53,619 nt of DNA from Myxococcales bacterium (lineage in GTDB: Bacteria; Myxococcota_A; Polyangia; Polyangiales; Polyangiaceae): positions 1 to 53,619 of the forward strand of contig JAJZQG010000025.1 of assembly GCA_021847645.1 (NCBI GenBank), given 5' to 3'. The position numbers and the translations under genes are program-made. The notes beneath the pieces were generated by a model. The model was not told where the DNA came from and searched no databases. It worked only from the letters and a program-made list of their open reading frames with translations. Positions 51,897 to 53,619 of this stretch are shown one piece after another. Every line of letters starts with the position of its first letter. The stretch's first letter is position 1.

Positions 51897-53156
51897 ATGC
51901 TCACGTCGCTTCATCTGACGAACTTCAAGAGCTTCGAGTCGGTCACCGTCCCGTTCGGCCCCTTCAGCGTGCTCCTCGGGCCCAACGCCGCCGGCAAGAG
52001 CAACATCCGGGACGCCTTGCGCGTGCTGCATGGCATCTCGCGCGGACTGAGCCTCATCGAGGTGCTGGGCGGCAAGTGGACCGAGAGCACCGGCGTGCTC
52101 TGGAAAGGTATCCGCGGCGGTCCCAAGGAAGCGGCTCGCCACGGCACCAACGGCTTCATCATCGAGGCCAGGTTCACCGTCGACTCCGCCGGATTGTCCA
52201 ACGAGGTCACCTACAAGCTGCACGTCGGCGTCGAAGACCCCCGCCGCGGCCCCCAAGTCCGCGCGGAATCCTTGTATGTGGGAGACGTCCTCATCTTCGA
52301 TTCCCACCCCGACGACGAGCCCCCCAAGCAGGAAGACGGATTCCAGATCTCCGTGCGTCTGCCCAAGGGCGGACGATTCCGGCGTCGTGGCCCCTCCCTC
52401 ACCTTCGTCGCCAATGCGCCGGTCCTGTCACAGATCCGCGAGCGCGTGGGCAACGAGCACCCCGACGTGCTGCGCTGGACCACGCGAGCGCTGCTTACCC
52501 TGCAGTCCATGAGCTTCCTCGACCTCGCCACCGAGCCCATGCGCGTGCCCTCCGTCCCCGGCCAGACCTCCCTGGGCGACCACGGCGAGAATCTGTCCTC
52601 CGTCGTGCTCGCCGCCTGCTCCGACCCCAAGAAGAAGGCCTTGTTCATCGACGCCATCGCGCATACGACCGGTCTCGATATCAGCGATATCGATTTCCCC
52701 TCGGATGCCTCCGGCCGCGTGCTCATCCACCGAATCGCCGCGGGCGGCGATCGGATCTCCGCCAACAGCGCGTCCGCCGGAACCCTGCGCCTGCTCGCCA
52801 TGCTCGCGGCCCTCGCCGGCCCCGAGCCCGCCCGATTCTACTTCTTCGAGGAAATCGAGCACAGCGTCTACCCTAAGCATCTAGGCTTCCTGCTCGACCT
52901 GATCGATGATCGCTGCGACTGCGGCACGTCCAGCCAGCTCGTGGTGACCTCGCACTCCCCTGTTCTCGTCGACGCCTTGGGCGAGCGCGCGGCCTGTTGC
53001 GGCAGCTACGTCTACCGCCCGTCGCCCACCTCGCCTGCACAGGTGCTGCGGCTCGCCGAAATCCCCGGCGTCCTCGATGCCATCGCGGCCCACCAACTGG
53101 GCGGCTGGCTCGCCACCGATCGGCTGCACCAGGCCGCCCGAAGCATGTCCACCTGA
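51897..53156 (+). CDS. OLD/RecF-like AAA ATPase
   Basis: A 419-residue ABC/SMC-type ATPase. Walker A is GPNAAGKS (28-35) after the usual LTSLHLTNFKSF start. A signature-like SASAGTLRLLAML precedes Walker B FYFFEEIEHSVYP (about 313-327), and the switch motif is VVTSHSP (about 347-353). The middle 150 residues are the coiled-coil or insertion part. This is the AAA_15/AAA_21 type, found alone or with nuclease (TOPRIM, HNH) partners in defence and repair systems. Here no nuclease domain is fused at the C-terminus and none follows within the window. ATG 51897 was chosen because the conserved N-terminal strand begins there. Confidence 0.88.
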   Translation: MLTSLHLTNFKSFESVTVPFGPFSVLLGPNAAGKSNIRDALRVLHGISRGLSLIEVLGGKWTESTGVLWKGIRGGPKEAARHGTNGFIIEARFTVDSAGLSNEVTYKLHVGVEDPRRGPQVRAESLYVGDVLIFDSHPDDEPPKQEDGFQISVRLPKGGRFRRRGPSLTFVANAPVLSQIRERVGNEHPDVLRWTTRALLTLQSMSFLDLATEPMRVPSVPGQTSLGDHGENLSSVVLAACSDPKKKALFIDAIAHTTGLDISDIDFPSDASGRVLIHRIAAGGDRISANSASAGTLRLLAMLAALAGPEPARFYFFEEIEHSVYPKHLGFLLDLIDDRCDCGTSSQLVVTSHSPVLVDALGERAACCGSYVYRPSPTSPAQVLRLAEIPGVLDAIAAHQLGGWLATDRLHQAARSMST

Positions 53157-53268
53157 CCTCCGCGCCGTCCGCCGTCCTTCGTGCATCGCCTCGCACTGCG
53201 CTCGAACGGCACTGCGGCGTCGACAACCTCGCGCGCGCCGGATACTCTGATCCCGCGGAGGTTCGTCG

Positions 53269-53619
53269 ATGCGCGCTGCCGTTGGTTGGATCCTCGTCGC
53301 TTCACTCGCGTTCGTGCCCATCGTCTCGTGCGCCGAGGGCGCGCCGAGCGACAACTACCCGCAGGCTTCCGGCGGCTCGGGCGGCGCCAAGGACGCCGGC
53401 AACGACGCTGTCGGCGGTGCGGCCGGCGAACAGCCCGACGCCTCGGCGGGTGCGAGCGGTCAGGGTGGCGACGGCGGCTCTGTGGGTTCGGGCGGCTCGA
53501 GTGGCACCGGTGGAAGCGCGGGCTCGAGTGGAACCGGCGGCTCGAGTGGAACCGGCGGCTCGAGTGGAACCGGCGGCTCGAGTGGAACCGGCGGCTCGAG
53601 TGGAACCGGCGGCTCGAGT
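53269..53619 (+). CDS. Gly/Ser-repeat lipoprotein (3' end beyond the window)
   Basis: The first 117 codons of a lipoprotein. The signal is MRAAVGWILVASLAFVPIVS-Cys, with a lipobox ending Ile-Val-Ser-Cys at residue 21. The mature part is a low-complexity Gly/Ser/Ala/Asp linker that passes into repeats of Gly-Ser-Ser-Gly-Thr-Gly, still running at the window end. GGAGG lies seven bases before the ATG. Such Gly/Ser-rich linkers after the lipid anchor are typical of myxobacterial surface lipoproteins, where a folded domain usually follows. The function cannot be judged from this part. Confidence 0.85.
   Translation, partial: MRAAVGWILVASLAFVPIVSCAEGAPSDNYPQASGGSGGAKDAGNDAVGGAAGEQPDASAGASGQGGDGGSVGSGGSSGTGGSAGSSGTGGSSGTGGSSGTGGSSGTGGSSGTGGSS
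53521..53619 (+). repeat. Perfect 18-bp tandem repeat in the lipoprotein gene
   Basis: The unit GGCTCGAGTGGAACCGGC occurs five times without a mismatch (from 53521 to 53610) and a sixth copy begins at the window end. Diverged copies lie upstream, for example 53494-53511. The unit is a multiple of three and encodes Gly-Ser-Ser-Gly-Thr-Gly. Identical bases between units imply recent expansion by slippage or recombination. Confidence 0.95.

Noticed and set aside
1..53619. CRISPR array, tRNA/rRNA genes, insertion sequences, prophage
   Set aside because: No spaced direct repeats of 25-40 bases, no cloverleaf that I could fold by eye, no transposase, integrase or phage structural protein found. 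Automated tRNA and repeat scans would be needed to exclude short elements fully.

Overview
The window is a strongly GC-rich, densely packed bacterial chromosome segment. It looks like core genome rather than a mobile island. Several traits point to a myxobacterium (Myxococcota, Polyangia-like): a MYXO-CTERM-like tail on a secreted amidase, Cys-rich and Gly/Ser-repeat lipoproteins, FHA proteins with long Pro/Ala linkers, and an F0 gene set (atpZ-atpI-atpB-atpE) without the other ATP synthase genes beside it. I saw no tRNA, rRNA, insertion sequence, integrase or CRISPR array, and no gene-free gap longer than about 220 bases. Lineage is an inference from protein style, not a phylogenetic result.

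Region 1 (1-15.1 kb). The F0 genes run rightward and end at a hairpin terminator. A leftward run follows: HEAT-like lipoprotein, RHH/poly-proline/FHA protein, L,D-transpeptidase and UbiB/ABC1 kinase-like protein. Next come a rightward ftsK unit with a small gene and a PQQ-type propeller, then a leftward group of rplM, rpsI, a WYL regulator and a lipoprotein. A near-consensus sigma-70 promoter precedes rplM.

Region 2 (15.2-26 kb). Leftward: ruvA, a zinc-ribbon/double-FHA protein, a Nudix-like protein with a degenerate box, and a secreted PEGA-like protein. Rightward: a small lipoprotein, a thiolase, an MBL-fold hydrolase, a 78-residue protein and an orphan FliH/SctL-like stator (the last three joined by ATGA overlaps), an M50 membrane protease, a Cys-rich HEXXH lipoprotein and a fumarylacetoacetate hydrolase family enzyme.

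Region 3 (26-36.9 kb) is the most unusual part. Two convergent gene sets have parallel content. The rightward arm encodes a discoidin-domain/GT-C-like membrane protein, a SAM methyltransferase and a second GT-C-like membrane protein. The leftward arm encodes a dolichyl-phosphate-mannose-synthase-like GT2, a SAM methyltransferase, a DUF2079 membrane protein and a single-span discoidin protein. I propose a lipid-linked-sugar surface glycosylation locus with discoidin modules; this is an inference.

Region 4 (36.9-53.6 kb). pepD (leftward), an M49-like lipoprotein with an HEXXH motif, a secreted amidase, an OPT transporter (leftward), an alpha/beta hydrolase, a MATE transporter, purL (with a PurS-like N-terminus) overlapping purQ, an unrecognised protein, an OLD/RecF-like ATPase, and the start of a lipoprotein with a perfect 18-bp tandem repeat cut by the window end.
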